Of a DNA stretch of 64,000 bases, positions 28,501 through 37,607 are shown piece after piece; within the stretch, counting starts at the first letter, position 1, and each line of letters opens with the position of its first letter. This stretch comes from Oligoflexus sp. (GTDB taxonomy: Bacteria > Bdellovibrionota_B > Oligoflexia > Oligoflexales > Oligoflexaceae): assembly GCA_014378195.1 (NCBI GenBank), contig JACMOC010000017.1, positions 217,206 through 281,205 on the forward strand. The letters are read 5' to 3'. The notes under the pieces are model-generated. The model ran no database searches and was not told the DNA's origin. It was given only the letters and a program-made list of their open reading frames with translations. The translations under genes and the position numbers were made by a program.

Positions 28501-30158
28501 AGCAGTTTTTCAAGAAAATCGGGTTCGAGAATCGTGGTGTAGTCACTCGACAGGCTGTCGTCGAGAGTCGCCATTTTATCGAAAGTCCAACCAGAATTGG
28601 TTTGCAACCGCTTTTCGAGATCGTTGAGGAACGATAACTCAACCCGATCTTTCGCAAGACCTAGTTCGTAGAGTGCATAAGGATCTTTGATAGTAAGGGA
28701 TTTGAGGCGACCAATCGTTTCGAGAACCAGAGTTCGGTTTAATCCCGCATCCGATTCTTTGGTTTTCCATAGATTTTCGGTACTTGTCACATCACCGAGA
28801 GGCGCACCTATTATGGATTCAATCGCGACGATAAAGGGGATACGGTTTCCGCAGGCGGAGGACGGCGTGCTCAGAGTATTCAATTTATCCGTGAATTCTT
28901 GAAAGGACTCCTGACCGTCAAGGCTTGGTTTGTCGAATAGAGGACAAAGCGGGATTTTTCCTCCTACTGTCAAAAGATTCTGGAGATGGTTCATGAGCTT
29001 ACTTGCGCCGGTCTTTGCACGAATCGCTTCCAGGGATATGTTGTTCCCCTCTTCGAGGAGTTGATCGACAGCAAACGTGATGCGGCCGAGATCCTTTGCA
29101 TCCAAACTATTGGCATCGTGAAACAGAGCCAAGAGCCACTTAACCGGATTGCTCTGTTGGCCAAGCACAGTATTCATGGAGTCGGCAATGCGTGCATCAA
29201 GATCTCTCCGCTCCGCCGCAGCTAATTTTTGATAGGATGACCAAAGCGAACTTACGACTGCCGATAAGCCGTTGAGTTCGCTTGCGGAATATTGCGAGTG
29301 GCGTGCCGCGAGGAGTCCGAGCGGCGTCGTATCAACTTCAGAGGAAACGGATAACGATGGGAGTATGGAAACATCACTCGCTGTCGTGGATTCACGATAG
29401 GGACTAAGGAGATTCGATTGCTCTATCGGATTGAGTACACGCGCCTTTCGCTTGGCAAGCACATCGCTCATGCGCGTAAAAAGTAAATCTTCGCCCAGGA
29501 CCTGGTGAGCCAGATAAAGAAAGTGAGGGCGGAGCGATTGACCCGCTAAAATCTCGTGAGTTGTTGATTCGAGCGTATGATCTTGGAGTTGATCAACAAA
29601 AGCTCCGAACTGATTGAGAACTTCAGCTAGGTGTCCACTGCGCGACCAAGCGCTCACGATATCTTTGGTACGGGTCGTATCGAGCGTCACCAGAAAATCC
29701 TGCAGTGGTCCCAGGCGTTCGCTGGTGAGGTTCAGGCCCGCTGCACGGCCATCTATAATACCGCGATCCAACAGTGTCGTGACCGCCAAGAGGTACGGAT
29801 AACGCTCCTCATGCGTAGACCCTTTAGGATCGATGGTTAAAACGAAGTCCAAAACTTTCTGCAATTTGGTTTCATCAAGTTTTGCGAGGAGGTCTTGCAG
29901 CCCACTCAGCGTCTCATCCCCATCCTCGCTCCGGTTTGACGCGCAGCTCAGGAAATTATGCAGAAAATGCCCGGAGAGCTCCCATTGCGAGATGTTGGTG
30001 CTTACGCATGCGGCTTCAGCGCCTGGGGTTTTAAAAAACGCAAAATCAGGACTGTTTTTCGTCGATTCAACTTTGCCAAAACAACCGGTCAGCAAGAAAG
30101 CTGAAAGGATGACGATGCTGTGAACTATAATCCACGGGCGGGTGAAATTAGAGTTCAT
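25545..30158 (-). CDS. Giant lipoprotein (1537 residues), unknown function
   Basis: The largest gene in the window. A lipobox LLTGC places the lipidated Cys near residue 26. The mature chain is mostly alpha-helical by eye, with no internal repeat, transmembrane segment or motif I recognise; it carries few, scattered Cys. It may form a surface-exposed or periplasmic scaffold. The ATG overlaps the stop of the upstream FadL-like gene by 11 nt, so synthesis is coupled to an outer-membrane barrel, and a secreted protein follows. The physical linkage suggests a lipid-handling or surface complex; that is inference. Confidence 0.65.
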   Translation of the reverse strand: MNSNFTRPWIIVHSIVILSAFLLTGCFGKVESTKNSPDFAFFKTPGAEAACVSTNISQWELSGHFLHNFLSCASNRSEDGDETLSGLQDLLAKLDETKLQKVLDFVLTIDPKGSTHEERYPYLLAVTTLLDRGIIDGRAAGLNLTSERLGPLQDFLVTLDTTRTKDIVSAWSRSGHLAEVLNQFGAFVDQLQDHTLESTTHEILAGQSLRPHFLYLAHQVLGEDLLFTRMSDVLAKRKARVLNPIEQSNLLSPYRESTTASDVSILPSLSVSSEVDTTPLGLLAARHSQYSASELNGLSAVVSSLWSSYQKLAAAERRDLDARIADSMNTVLGQQSNPVKWLLALFHDANSLDAKDLGRITFAVDQLLEEGNNISLEAIRAKTGASKLMNHLQNLLTVGGKIPLCPLFDKPSLDGQESFQEFTDKLNTLSTPSSACGNRIPFIVAIESIIGAPLGDVTSTENLWKTKESDAGLNRTLVLETIGRLKSLTIKDPYALYELGLAKDRVELSFLNDLEKRLQTNSGWTFDKMATLDDSLSSDYTTILEPDFLEKLLTYRIEKLASQSYQFANLSPAAAEVDAGLEARTSRIFAGLYSDGPMEQLIAEQIRLDALHFTSDQQDLKSYLQNHPSVWSRILFKAKEADGIFRSPSSGALSGETVTTFSGAGSSIRAYLGFDASTAPNVAPVINPAISPRILQPIQSIKRFSDDEDGHSGWALWDQYYASGPLTAKDVPVEISAKLLDWYTGTLIPTLSQPTFWPELDATTNLAPTLADGLSRDYYDVINYSPEEARRLTIYYLKQYQKLSPSLPDVAAIIPGKSSAPSSDLSAFADPIRGFFNTSFLVKDDSEAQYTTYSKYFPTVLGTQTKVSALKNALLPDYAAFQAQSAAWNFVEQSQVNDATRLPGDTASPFALLSTLDLLTFSKPQTKFIPQSVVGFGGKICRSKTKDPANSAVWTEAPAACPLEFQGSTEEEAYNKFREYVSQTAIQTMCPLLATDTFGPRMMWTQRLALSLDNPSFCPPSARSMLPQYRFPEWHSARVLNDIFAMGKSAKLKDGLVQLPSALRFYKLKHKNIEPHVLVGQWLNQSKGIWSEHNAADQRRREFFAGGFWVGSPTLLNSYLNLVSTHIDSYTWRNTLITYSETDDQGVRQDTLRNILRLWSSEQKASAAAGQNAFTFGLNLLDKIGANSDNRQFSANFLAHLNTSESYDFFANEFPMATIQLFPADTNPFEWTDKGISFAKYFGQHSSLKTWQIIGETFTASELDRLLTQVAESMRLVPDLTDRAGLLAKLSNEIVELGTLYRTDDSTYATESLEGLTETWRSLHFGLEFRTHFAQLVTRLSEPIEGLEAKSFMNGEGLLENLMTAVIKTGPAMVHAVQEAGKSTDSAQERDPLFWRNWVRNLLDSAQNDSSFAMASFLSEKRFDLTTGSIWLSVLHPTELQNKAVAAIGAVDSVPEDLWRQALLESTDLFARVSKALNYLKTHIVWRVNPNHNAYQIALNQLFELSTDQDLRDKQVELVTLWLPGTTVRANLSEINK

Positions 30159-31422
30159 AATCCAAACCTCCTACGAAAGTCTGAAGGCTGTGTCCTGCGT
30201 TGAGGTGTATCTCAGCTCCCTTAGTACCGACGCGGTCCAGTTTGGAAAGCTGTACATATTGATACGCAGCTTCGAGAGTGAGGCGGCGACCTTTATCGTC
30301 TTCTTTTAAAATCCAATTAACGCCCGCGGCCAAGCTCTGCTGAGCAGGGTCGATAACAGAGCCACGCGTGTTCGGTTTATTGGCGGATGTGTGAATCTCC
30401 AAACCACCGCGCAGTTCGAGGGACTGGTTCATTGGTCCGAGGACTGGAACAATCACTCCAAGTCGATAGGCCTGCGTGTCGCGGAGATTCGCGCTGCCGC
30501 CGGATGCTTCAGCCGAGATAGCCGCCACGTCATTACCTGTCAGTGATACGAGCGCCGTTTTATAACGTCCCCATTGAGCCTGCTCGAAACTTACCAGAAC
30601 CTGGGCTTCATCAAATCGATACGAATAGCCAGCGCGGAATAAAGCGGGATCGTAGAACGGCACGAGGCTGGTATTAGCGTTAAATGGCAAACTAAAATCT
30701 TGGTTGGTGAGGGAAAACCCCGAATCTATTTTGGAGTCTGTCTTCTGAGCATCGCGGTATGTCAGTCCAACAGTCATCCGGTCGTTACCCCAAGCAAACC
30801 CACCAAATGGCGCGACAACCGGCTCCATATTTAAGTCCACCCGGCCCTCACTCTCTCTGCTGGTCAGGGCAATTTGGATGACGCCTTTGGCACGAAGCGA
30901 ATAATAGGCACCGAGCCCGATACTAAAACCGCCGGGCAATTGGTAACCGAGCGCTGTGTAAATCGCAGGTTTGCCCTGGCTTTCGCCAAAGCGCAGATAC
31001 GTGCTTTGGTACGAGGAAACGCCCTTAATGCGTCCGAAGCTTCCCTGAGGCACGTAGGCAGCGATCCCGAGATGGAGACCTTCCGTGAGAGTGAAGTTCA
31101 TTCCGACACTGTTGCCCTGAAGGTCCCCTGCCTGCGAAGCGCGATCTTTATCAGCGGGCAATGGACTGTTTGGAGCTTCCGGGAGATCCTGAAGATCAAA
31201 TCGAGTCATAAGCGCCTGAACGCTGATTTCATTCTTTTTCGCTGTTACTAAAAGGGCTGGGTTTGTGTACGCCGCAAAAGACTGCGTCCCGCCGGCCGTC
31301 GTTGCATTGCCAATGGCCATCGTTCCAGCGCTCTGTCCATATGTATCAAATACGTTCGAAAGTGCAGTGGACGATGAAATCAAGCTTAGGCCGACTAGGA
31401 CTTTCGATGCCATGCGAGTCAT
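30148..31422 (-). CDS. FadL/OmpP1-like outer-membrane transport protein
   Basis: A 424-residue beta-barrel of the FadL/OmpP1/TodX type, which takes up hydrophobic compounds across the outer membrane. A signal peptide (LVGLSLISSSTALS) precedes the family-like N-terminal segment GTMAIGNATTAGGTQSFAAYTNPALL, the hatch region. The C-terminus ends QTFVGGLDYEL, compatible with a last barrel strand. It heads a minus-strand operon with the giant lipoprotein and the 250-residue protein. Ligand unknown; related proteins carry long-chain fatty acids or aromatics. Confidence 0.72.
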   Translation of the reverse strand: MTRMASKVLVGLSLISSSTALSNVFDTYGQSAGTMAIGNATTAGGTQSFAAYTNPALLVTAKKNEISVQALMTRFDLQDLPEAPNSPLPADKDRASQAGDLQGNSVGMNFTLTEGLHLGIAAYVPQGSFGRIKGVSSYQSTYLRFGESQGKPAIYTALGYQLPGGFSIGLGAYYSLRAKGVIQIALTSRESEGRVDLNMEPVVAPFGGFAWGNDRMTVGLTYRDAQKTDSKIDSGFSLTNQDFSLPFNANTSLVPFYDPALFRAGYSYRFDEAQVLVSFEQAQWGRYKTALVSLTGNDVAAISAEASGGSANLRDTQAYRLGVIVPVLGPMNQSLELRGGLEIHTSANKPNTRGSVIDPAQQSLAAGVNWILKEDDKGRRLTLEAAYQYVQLSKLDRVGTKGAEIHLNAGHSLQTFVGGLDYEL

Positions 31423-31786
31423 AAATTCCTCCTCTGAAGGTCACTCGGCGAACGGTGGGCGACGGTTAGGACCTCTTTAGATGTCCTCCTTAGCAACCTG
31501 AGGCCCGACGGTCAAAACAAAACTTTTCAATTTTCCCACTGCATCCCCTCGATATAGCGGTGATTCCTCGAATTCAACTATCGTGCTCACGACTTAAAGC
31601 ACGAGTATGCGCAAACGTTCGCTCGGCTAACAGCCTGTCTTTGGGGCTTGAACTAAATTTCGAACGATAGGGAGAAAATGCTTCAAAACCAGAGATTTTC
31701 GCTGAGTCCCGAGCATTTGCAACTTGTCCTGCACAGGAATGATTGGCTAATAAGTCTCACAGCTAAGATTTTTTGAGGGGGTATTT
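31423..31786. other. 364-nt divergent intergenic region
   Basis: Lies between the FadL-like operon (minus) and the mscS-like gene (plus). It should hold two divergent promoters. No perfect -35/-10 pair, hairpin or small gene is convincing. GAGGGGGT at about 31776 is the Shine-Dalgarno of the mscS-like gene. Confidence 0.5.
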
Positions 31787-33001
31787 ATGGGTTGGGCAGA
31801 GGAAGCCAAAGGTCTTTTGAAGGGATCCGATTATCTTGGTGTTAATCTATTTGAATGGGGCATAATCTTCGCTCTCGCCCTATTGCTCTGGAGCGGCTTT
31901 AGTTTTCTGAGAAGACGCTTCGGGAAAAAAATCTCGCGGTTGGCCATGCGGACCACTGTCCATTGGGACGATATCGCTGGTCGAATGATCGAAAAAACCA
32001 GTAAGATTTTTCTCTTCATTTTGAGCCTCTATATCTCCGGCTCAATAATGAGAGCCGATGACCAGGCACTCCGACTTTTTTATAAGTTCTTGGTTGTAGC
32101 GATATTTTTCCAGGCCGCGTTATGGGGTAACGAAATTCTCGCCTATGGGTTGAATCGTTATCTGACGAAACGCTATGGCCATCTTGACGAAAAGGTGGAT
32201 AACCTTGCGACCTACAGTGCTATCAATATCACCGCGAAATTTGTGCTGTGGAGTGTGCTTTTTCTTCTCCTGCTGGACAATCTTGGCGTTAACATAACAG
32301 CCCTCGTGACCGGCCTTGGTATCGGCGGTATCGCTATCGCCTTGGCTGTACAGAATATTCTAGGTGACATTTTCGCATCGCTTACGATCGTTCTGGACGG
32401 TCCCTTTGAGGTTGGCGATTTTATCGTCGTTGAAGATAAATCGGGGACAGTGGAGGCCATTGGCCTTAAAACGAGCCGCATTCGTGCCTTGTCTGGCGAG
32501 CAGCTCATTTTTCCCAATAAAAAATTGATTGACGGTTATATCCAGAATTTCAAAAGAATGAACGAACGGCGAGTTGTGTTTGGTTTTAAAGTGGAATATG
32601 AGACGAGTGCCGAAAAATTGAAGATGATTCCGGAGATGGCGGCCGAAATTGTTAAGACGAAGGCCAAGGTGCGATTGGATCGCTCTCATTTTGCTAAATT
32701 AGGCGATAGCGCGCTCGAATTTGAAGTTGTCTATACAATGCTCGATGCTGACTACACCCTCTACATGGACACGCAGCAGGCAATCAACCTCGAGCTTTAC
32801 AGTGCTTTTAAAAAAGCGAAAATAAACTTCTACTTTCCGACGCCGAGCGTTGTTGTTCAAGGGGACAGTGGTGTTCCCAATATTTTGGCTCACAACAAAG
32901 TACAAGGCGCTAATTTTGGTGCCGATGGTGAAAGCGAAATGGGGAAGGGAAGGATCATCGATCGTAACAGGGATGGGGTCAGTGAAACGGCCACCTATTG
33001 A
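31787..33001 (+). CDS. MscS-family mechanosensitive channel
   Basis: Inner-membrane channel opening under hypo-osmotic shock. The 404 residues include N-terminal membrane helices, then the pore-lining segment ALVTGLGIGGIAIALAVQNILGD (Gly/Ala ridge typical of TM3) and the MscS beta domain beginning FEVGDFIVVEDKSGTVEAIGLKTSRIR. The C-terminal ~45 residues are polar. An unusually strong SD, GAGGGGGT, precedes ATG. It stands alone; the neighbouring SDR gene converges. Confidence 0.88.
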   Translation: MGWAEEAKGLLKGSDYLGVNLFEWGIIFALALLLWSGFSFLRRRFGKKISRLAMRTTVHWDDIAGRMIEKTSKIFLFILSLYISGSIMRADDQALRLFYKFLVVAIFFQAALWGNEILAYGLNRYLTKRYGHLDEKVDNLATYSAINITAKFVLWSVLFLLLLDNLGVNITALVTGLGIGGIAIALAVQNILGDIFASLTIVLDGPFEVGDFIVVEDKSGTVEAIGLKTSRIRALSGEQLIFPNKKLIDGYIQNFKRMNERRVVFGFKVEYETSAEKLKMIPEMAAEIVKTKAKVRLDRSHFAKLGDSALEFEVVYTMLDADYTLYMDTQQAINLELYSAFKKAKINFYFPTPSVVVQGDSGVPNILAHNKVQGANFGADGESEMGKGRIIDRNRDGVSETATY

Positions 33002-33019
33002 GTATAGGCAGCCTTAGGT

Positions 33020-33817
33020 TCAAAATTTAAGGCGGCGAAAGATACCTTCAGGCAAATGCGAAATGATGAACATGATGAATCGCCAGAACGAAGGCGTATA
33101 AACGACCGCCTCATGTTTGGTAATAGCCTTGATAATGTCGTTTGCAACTGCTTTGGGATTCGCCATGAGCGGGGATCGGGGCAGATGATCAGTCATTGCC
33201 GTTGCGACCATTCCTGGTTTGATAGTGAGGACGTTGACACCCGATTTTGTCAGACGGGCTCGCATTCCCGAAGTGAAAGCGGTTATGAGGGCTTTGCTGC
33301 TTCCATACGCAAAATTTGACGCCCGACCGCGATCGCCTGCTACACTGGAAAAAACCGCTATGGTTCCCTTGCCTCGAACGACCATCGATTCTTCGAGTGC
33401 CATCATGATTCCAACCGGCGACATAACATTGATTTGGAGCATCTGCTCCATTTTTTTCGGTGAATGGAGGAGTTCTTCATTGTCCCCGAGTATGCCCTGC
33501 GCGATCAGGGCCGTGTCAGGTGCATCGGTCTGTTTGATAATGGCCCGAGTTGCCTCGTAACTGCCCTCGAGACTGTCAAGCGAGTACGCGACGATTGAGA
33601 CATCACGCGCGCCTCGTGTGTAGAGGTCGGCGCTGATATCTTTTAGTTTATCCTCATCACGCGCTACCAGCGTAAAATGCGCCTTTTTCGCGGCAAAGGG
33701 CCTTGCAAATTCTAAGGCTATGCCTGAGCTGGCGCCAAAAATCATCACATGATGACCTTGCCGCTTATCCTTATTTTTATCGTCACTGGTTTTATCAATT
33801 TTGCTTTGGCTATCCAC
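33020..33817 (-). CDS. SDR oxidoreductase, DprE2-like
   Basis: Short-chain dehydrogenase with the glycine motif MIFGASSGIALEFA, active-site SSVAGDRGRASNFAYGSSK (Tyr and Lys of YxxxK) and a C-terminal membrane-leaning segment FWRFIMFIISHLPEGIFRR. The start is a probable GTG at 33817 that overlaps the stop of the upstream DprE1-like gene by 8 nt, with AAGGG ahead of it; an ATG at 33874 would overlap by 65 nt. In mycobacteria DprE1 and DprE2 epimerise decaprenyl-phosphoryl ribose to arabinose; the adjacent pair makes a DprE2-like role likely. Confidence 0.75.
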   Translation of the reverse strand: MDSQSKIDKTSDDKNKDKRQGHHVMIFGASSGIALEFARPFAAKKAHFTLVARDEDKLKDISADLYTRGARDVSIVAYSLDSLEGSYEATRAIIKQTDAPDTALIAQGILGDNEELLHSPKKMEQMLQINVMSPVGIMMALEESMVVRGKGTIAVFSSVAGDRGRASNFAYGSSKALITAFTSGMRARLTKSGVNVLTIKPGMVATAMTDHLPRSPLMANPKAVANDIIKAITKHEAVVYTPSFWRFIMFIISHLPEGIFRRLKF

Positions 33818-35150
33818 GTGTCGTAACCCTTTTCCAGAACATTGATTCAAAGAGTGGATCCACATAACGGGCAAATTCTGTCCACTGTGGATAGGAAAGT
33901 TGAAACGTTTCAGGGCTCATAAGGTAGTCTTTTGCGGGATAAAGACGACCTCCGGCCCGCATGACAATGCGATCGAGTTCATGGAAAAGCTCAGAGGATT
34001 TTTTACCGATGTTTTTAAAGTCGAGACTGACGGTATAACCTTCAACAGGAAACGACATCATGCCAGGTGATGCGATGTTACCGAACCGTTTGAGTACGCC
34101 CAGAAAAGATCCTTGACCTGATTTGGCGATGACGTCAAACAACTGTTTGAGATCTTCAATGCGGTCTTTCGGGATGATGCACTGATACTGCAAAAGGCCG
34201 GCACTGCCATAGATTCTGTTCCAGTTTCCAACTGCATCGAGCGGGTAAAAGAAAGGATCAAAAGCCTGTTTTGTAGCTTTCATTTGAGCAAACTGTTTAT
34301 TGTAATAAGCTGTATTAAAAGCTTTGATGGATAACTTATTCAAGGTAAAACCTGGGGCATCGAAGGGGACCGAGACCTTGAAGCCTTTTTGCTTGGCATA
34401 ATCCTTTTTGATATTGCCGCCTACTGCGTGATTGCCACGAATGAAAATACCGCGACCCCCGTGTTCCCCCTGGGCCATGCAGTCGATCCACGAGACCGTA
34501 TATTCAAAGTCTTTATCGGACTTGCGATCGACTTCAAAAAAGTCGCTTAGCCCTTTGGTTTTTATCATCTCGGCATCGATCCAGGCGGATTCGATAGGGA
34601 TGAGCTGAAGCGTACAGGAGAGTATGAGACCGGTGAGGCCAAGGCCCCCGATTGTGGCACGGAATAAGGCTTCTTCCTCAGTCAGCGAGCAGCGAAGTCT
34701 TTCACCATTGCTTCGCATGAGTTCAAGCTCTGTTATGTGGTTGCCGATCGTACCCCGGCGGTGGTGGTTTTTGCCGTGAATATCATTGGCTATCGCTCCG
34801 CCCATAGTCACGAATTTCGTACCGGGCGTTACGGGTATGAACCAGCCACGCGGAATGGCAAAGGTAAGGAGATCGGCGATGCTAAGGCCTGCTTCACAAC
34901 TAAGTCGTCCCGTTTCAGGGTCGAAGTGCCGAAGTTTGTTCAGTTCCGACATTTTTAAGAGCGTACCGTCTTTGATCAGACAGCTATCGCCATAGCTACG
35001 TCCGAGGCCATGCGCTAAGACTGGCCCCTTCCAATGGGACATGTCGTTAGCGTCGCTACGCCAATGTATAAATTTGCTATCTCTCTCTTGGCCTTTAATA
35101 CGGCCCCATGATTCCGTTGGCACGTTGGAAATCCCTTTCCCGTAGGCCAC
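33810..35150 (-). CDS. FAD-linked oxidoreductase, DprE1-like
   Basis: A 446-residue FAD-binding oxidase of the vanillyl-alcohol-oxidase fold. The FAD domain shows LAHGLGRSYGDSCL, PVTPGTKFVTMGGAIANDIHGKNHH and GTIGNHITELELMRSNGE, matching decaprenylphosphoryl-ribose 2-epimerase subunit 1 (DprE1). The His in DIHGKNHH corresponds to the usual FAD-contact site. A polyprenyl-linked pentose substrate is expected for cell-surface glycan synthesis; the exact sugar is unproven. The SDR gene directly downstream is the natural second half of the epimerase. Confidence 0.82.
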   Translation of the reverse strand: MAYGKGISNVPTESWGRIKGQERDSKFIHWRSDANDMSHWKGPVLAHGLGRSYGDSCLIKDGTLLKMSELNKLRHFDPETGRLSCEAGLSIADLLTFAIPRGWFIPVTPGTKFVTMGGAIANDIHGKNHHRRGTIGNHITELELMRSNGERLRCSLTEEEALFRATIGGLGLTGLILSCTLQLIPIESAWIDAEMIKTKGLSDFFEVDRKSDKDFEYTVSWIDCMAQGEHGGRGIFIRGNHAVGGNIKKDYAKQKGFKVSVPFDAPGFTLNKLSIKAFNTAYYNKQFAQMKATKQAFDPFFYPLDAVGNWNRIYGSAGLLQYQCIIPKDRIEDLKQLFDVIAKSGQGSFLGVLKRFGNIASPGMMSFPVEGYTVSLDFKNIGKKSSELFHELDRIVMRAGGRLYPAKDYLMSPETFQLSYPQWTEFARYVDPLFESMFWKRVTTRG

Positions 35151-35230
35151 GGCCGTGAATGGAAAACGCGGCCAGTCAGATCAACTTGTTTCCGTCGATT
35201 CTAACGCCAATGAATTGATTTGACTAGAAA

Positions 35231-36151
35231 TTAGAGACTGGCTTGGACATCGCCTGTGAGAATAGGAGCTGGGGCCTGGGAGTTGCTGAGGATATCATCG
35301 ACTGCACGCAGGAAGGAAATCGATCCTTGAACGGCACGTCTTGTAACGGCTTGTAGTCGATTCGCGGGGGGAGTCGCTTCTGTGGCAACTTCAAAAGTCA
35401 GGGCATATGTCCCGTGCCGCATGTACGCATAGTCGATAAATTCACCATCTGTTTGGTAGTCATAGAAAGACTGCGACGTGCGGTTCATTTGCATAGTTTT
35501 CGCGACACTGCCTGCCAAGGAGCGGAAAACCGGATCGTGCTGACTCAGGGTCGGTGTATGACACCAGGGCCAAAGCACAGCTTCAAGTCCCGAATGGAAA
35601 GCCGCTGACGCGACAATTTTCTCTTTAATCATCAAATCCCTGACGAGACGGGTTTCAATGATTTGAAACGCATCGCGCTCCGGTTTGTTGGGCGTGGCAT
35701 AATCCCGATTGGGATCGATACCACGTGAATCCGTACGCAAATTAAGGGCATGGCCGTCAGGATTAACCATTGGCTGCAGGAGAATGCGGTAGCGGCGCAG
35801 GAGCTTATCTATGGACGGGGTGTTCTGTTCACGAACCAGAAAGGAAATAAAAGCAAGGACAGCCTCAGTCGAGGCACGCTCGTTACCGTGATGGGTGCCA
35901 TTAAAATAAATGGCCGGCGCTTCGGGATTTGGATTTTTGGTGATCGCTAAGATAGCGACTTCGCGACCCTGTTGCGATTTTCCAAGTATTTCAAAGTGTA
36001 CGATGTCGGGATTGTTGGTAGCTTCGGTGCGGAGGAACGCAGCAATCTCGTCTTGATCGTGATAGCGATTGAAGTCCAAGGCCCAGGCACTCGGCATAAG
36101 CCAAATGACGACCAGAACTGCGCTAAGTGATCGAAAGAGTGAAGATTTCAT
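35231..36151 (-). CDS. Secreted M14 zinc carboxypeptidase
   Basis: A 306-residue exported metallocarboxypeptidase. The signal peptide is SLSAVLVVIWLMPSAWA. Zinc ligands are visible: GTHHGNERAS (HxxE), then the later His in AAFHSGLEAVLWPW, while TFEVATEATPP contains the catalytic Glu. NPDGH and GIDPNRDY are conserved substrate-binding parts. It could trim murein peptides or scavenge extracellular peptides. Its size fits one M14 domain with no propeptide. Single gene in divergent position to the GNAT protein. Confidence 0.86.
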   Translation of the reverse strand: MKSSLFRSLSAVLVVIWLMPSAWALDFNRYHDQDEIAAFLRTEATNNPDIVHFEILGKSQQGREVAILAITKNPNPEAPAIYFNGTHHGNERASTEAVLAFISFLVREQNTPSIDKLLRRYRILLQPMVNPDGHALNLRTDSRGIDPNRDYATPNKPERDAFQIIETRLVRDLMIKEKIVASAAFHSGLEAVLWPWCHTPTLSQHDPVFRSLAGSVAKTMQMNRTSQSFYDYQTDGEFIDYAYMRHGTYALTFEVATEATPPANRLQAVTRRAVQGSISFLRAVDDILSNSQAPAPILTGDVQASL

Positions 36152-36404
36152 GATGGTTGCATATCCTGATTGAATAGCTTGTCCGGATTCTATCGATTGT
36201 GCCTCTCTATGTCAATTGACAAGCGTCGTCAAACAGCCCTGAAAGCGTTTCGTAGGAAGGATTCTGCTGTTCCCAGATAATTTTTCTAAAGGGGCCAAAG
36301 TCACTATGCCTTTGTTCCTATTTGACAAGTAAGCACTGGTGTTGAAATAAATACTTATCCCAAACGTGCGGTTGACCGGAAAACGTGAAACGCCTGGAGG
36401 CTTT

Positions 36405-37550
36405 ATGACCGTGCCGTTCCGAATTCGTGAAGCGGGCTCGGATGACAATGAGCGCCTCATCGCTCTTTCGAAACGCTGTCCCACCCGGGGACCTTTGTCT
36501 GTCTACTCAGATCGCTTCCCTGACTTTTTTGCGATGACCCGTCAGCAGGGTGAACGCTCTTTCATCTATGTCGGCGAAACCTACGATGGCGAAATTCTTG
36601 GCTGCGTGGTTTTGATTGAGCGAATGGAACAGCGTGGTGAGCAATCGGTTAAAGTTCTGCACCTCAGCGATCTTCGCGTCGACCCAAGATTCAAACGCAG
36701 TGCTCTCGCCGCGCTCCTTATCCAGCGATACAGCGAACGCTTGCAAGCGGGGTCTTACCACCATGGTATTACCGAAATCCTGAAAAACAATGCTGAACCA
36801 AGCCGGGCGAACAATATTCTGAAAAGTTCGGTTGAAGTCCGCACCAAGGCTCGCGTGACGCTCTACAAGCTGTTTCCAGCTTGGAATTACAGAGTTTCCA
36901 AGGCGTGGACTTACCGGCAGGCGACACCGAGCGATTACCCTAAGCTCTCCAAGCTTCTGCAGAGCGTATATCGTGATGCCGTTGGTGCTCCGAGCTTCAG
37001 CTTAGAATGGCTGCAGGCGGCTACTCAGAAACATTCCTCATTTACTTTTGCCAATATTTGGCTCGCCCTGGATGATAAAAACGAAATCAAAGCCTGCCTT
37101 GCTCGCTGGGATCAGCAGGCGCTCCGCAAAACCGTTGTGGTACGCTCCTCAAAGGCCGTTAAGTTCATCGTAAGGTTTTTGACCTTAATAGGGTTTCTGT
37201 GGCGTCTGCCGCCTTTGCCTAAGACCGGCAAGCCACTTGACTATCAATATTTCCGATGGCTGGCTGCGACGTCGGAAAACATGCCCGCTCTCCGTTCGCT
37301 CCTGCGCTTCGCGATGCGCAAAACGCGAGATGATGGCAAGTATCAATTCGCCTTGGTGGGCTTTCATGATCGCGATCGCTTAAAATCTGCAGTCCGTGGT
37401 ATTATACGGCACAAAGAGCCGATGCATATTTACTCTCATCGCTTGATAAATTCATCCGAACCACTCGAGAATTTTACCCCATCTTCATCAGCGCCGGTTT
37501 CTCCTTCGCTTCTTAAACAAGCTCTTTACGTAGATGCATCCTTGATATAA
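36405..37550 (+). CDS. GNAT-family N-acetyltransferase-like protein
   Basis: A 381-residue protein with an N-terminal GNAT domain: IREAGSDDNERLIALSKRC, the strand GEILGCVVLIERM, and HLSDLRVDPRFKRSALAALLIQRY, in which VDPRFKRSALAALL is the acetyl-CoA-binding stretch, although the usual Q/RxxGxG/A loop is imperfect. A second TYRQATPSDYPKLSKLL block near residue 165 may start a second GNAT-like half. GGAGG lies before ATG 36405; an ATG at 36366 lacks a site. It precedes an ATP-grasp gene by 57 nt on the same strand; together they may make or modify a peptide-like metabolite, which is inference. Confidence 0.6.
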   Translation: MTVPFRIREAGSDDNERLIALSKRCPTRGPLSVYSDRFPDFFAMTRQQGERSFIYVGETYDGEILGCVVLIERMEQRGEQSVKVLHLSDLRVDPRFKRSALAALLIQRYSERLQAGSYHHGITEILKNNAEPSRANNILKSSVEVRTKARVTLYKLFPAWNYRVSKAWTYRQATPSDYPKLSKLLQSVYRDAVGAPSFSLEWLQAATQKHSSFTFANIWLALDDKNEIKACLARWDQQALRKTVVVRSSKAVKFIVRFLTLIGFLWRLPPLPKTGKPLDYQYFRWLAATSENMPALRSLLRFAMRKTRDDGKYQFALVGFHDRDRLKSAVRGIIRHKEPMHIYSHRLINSSEPLENFTPSSSAPVSPSLLKQALYVDASLI

Positions 37551-37607
37551 ATCGCAGTCATACCTCACGCATGAATTGATCCACTTTTTACCAGGGGAAC
37601 CACGACT

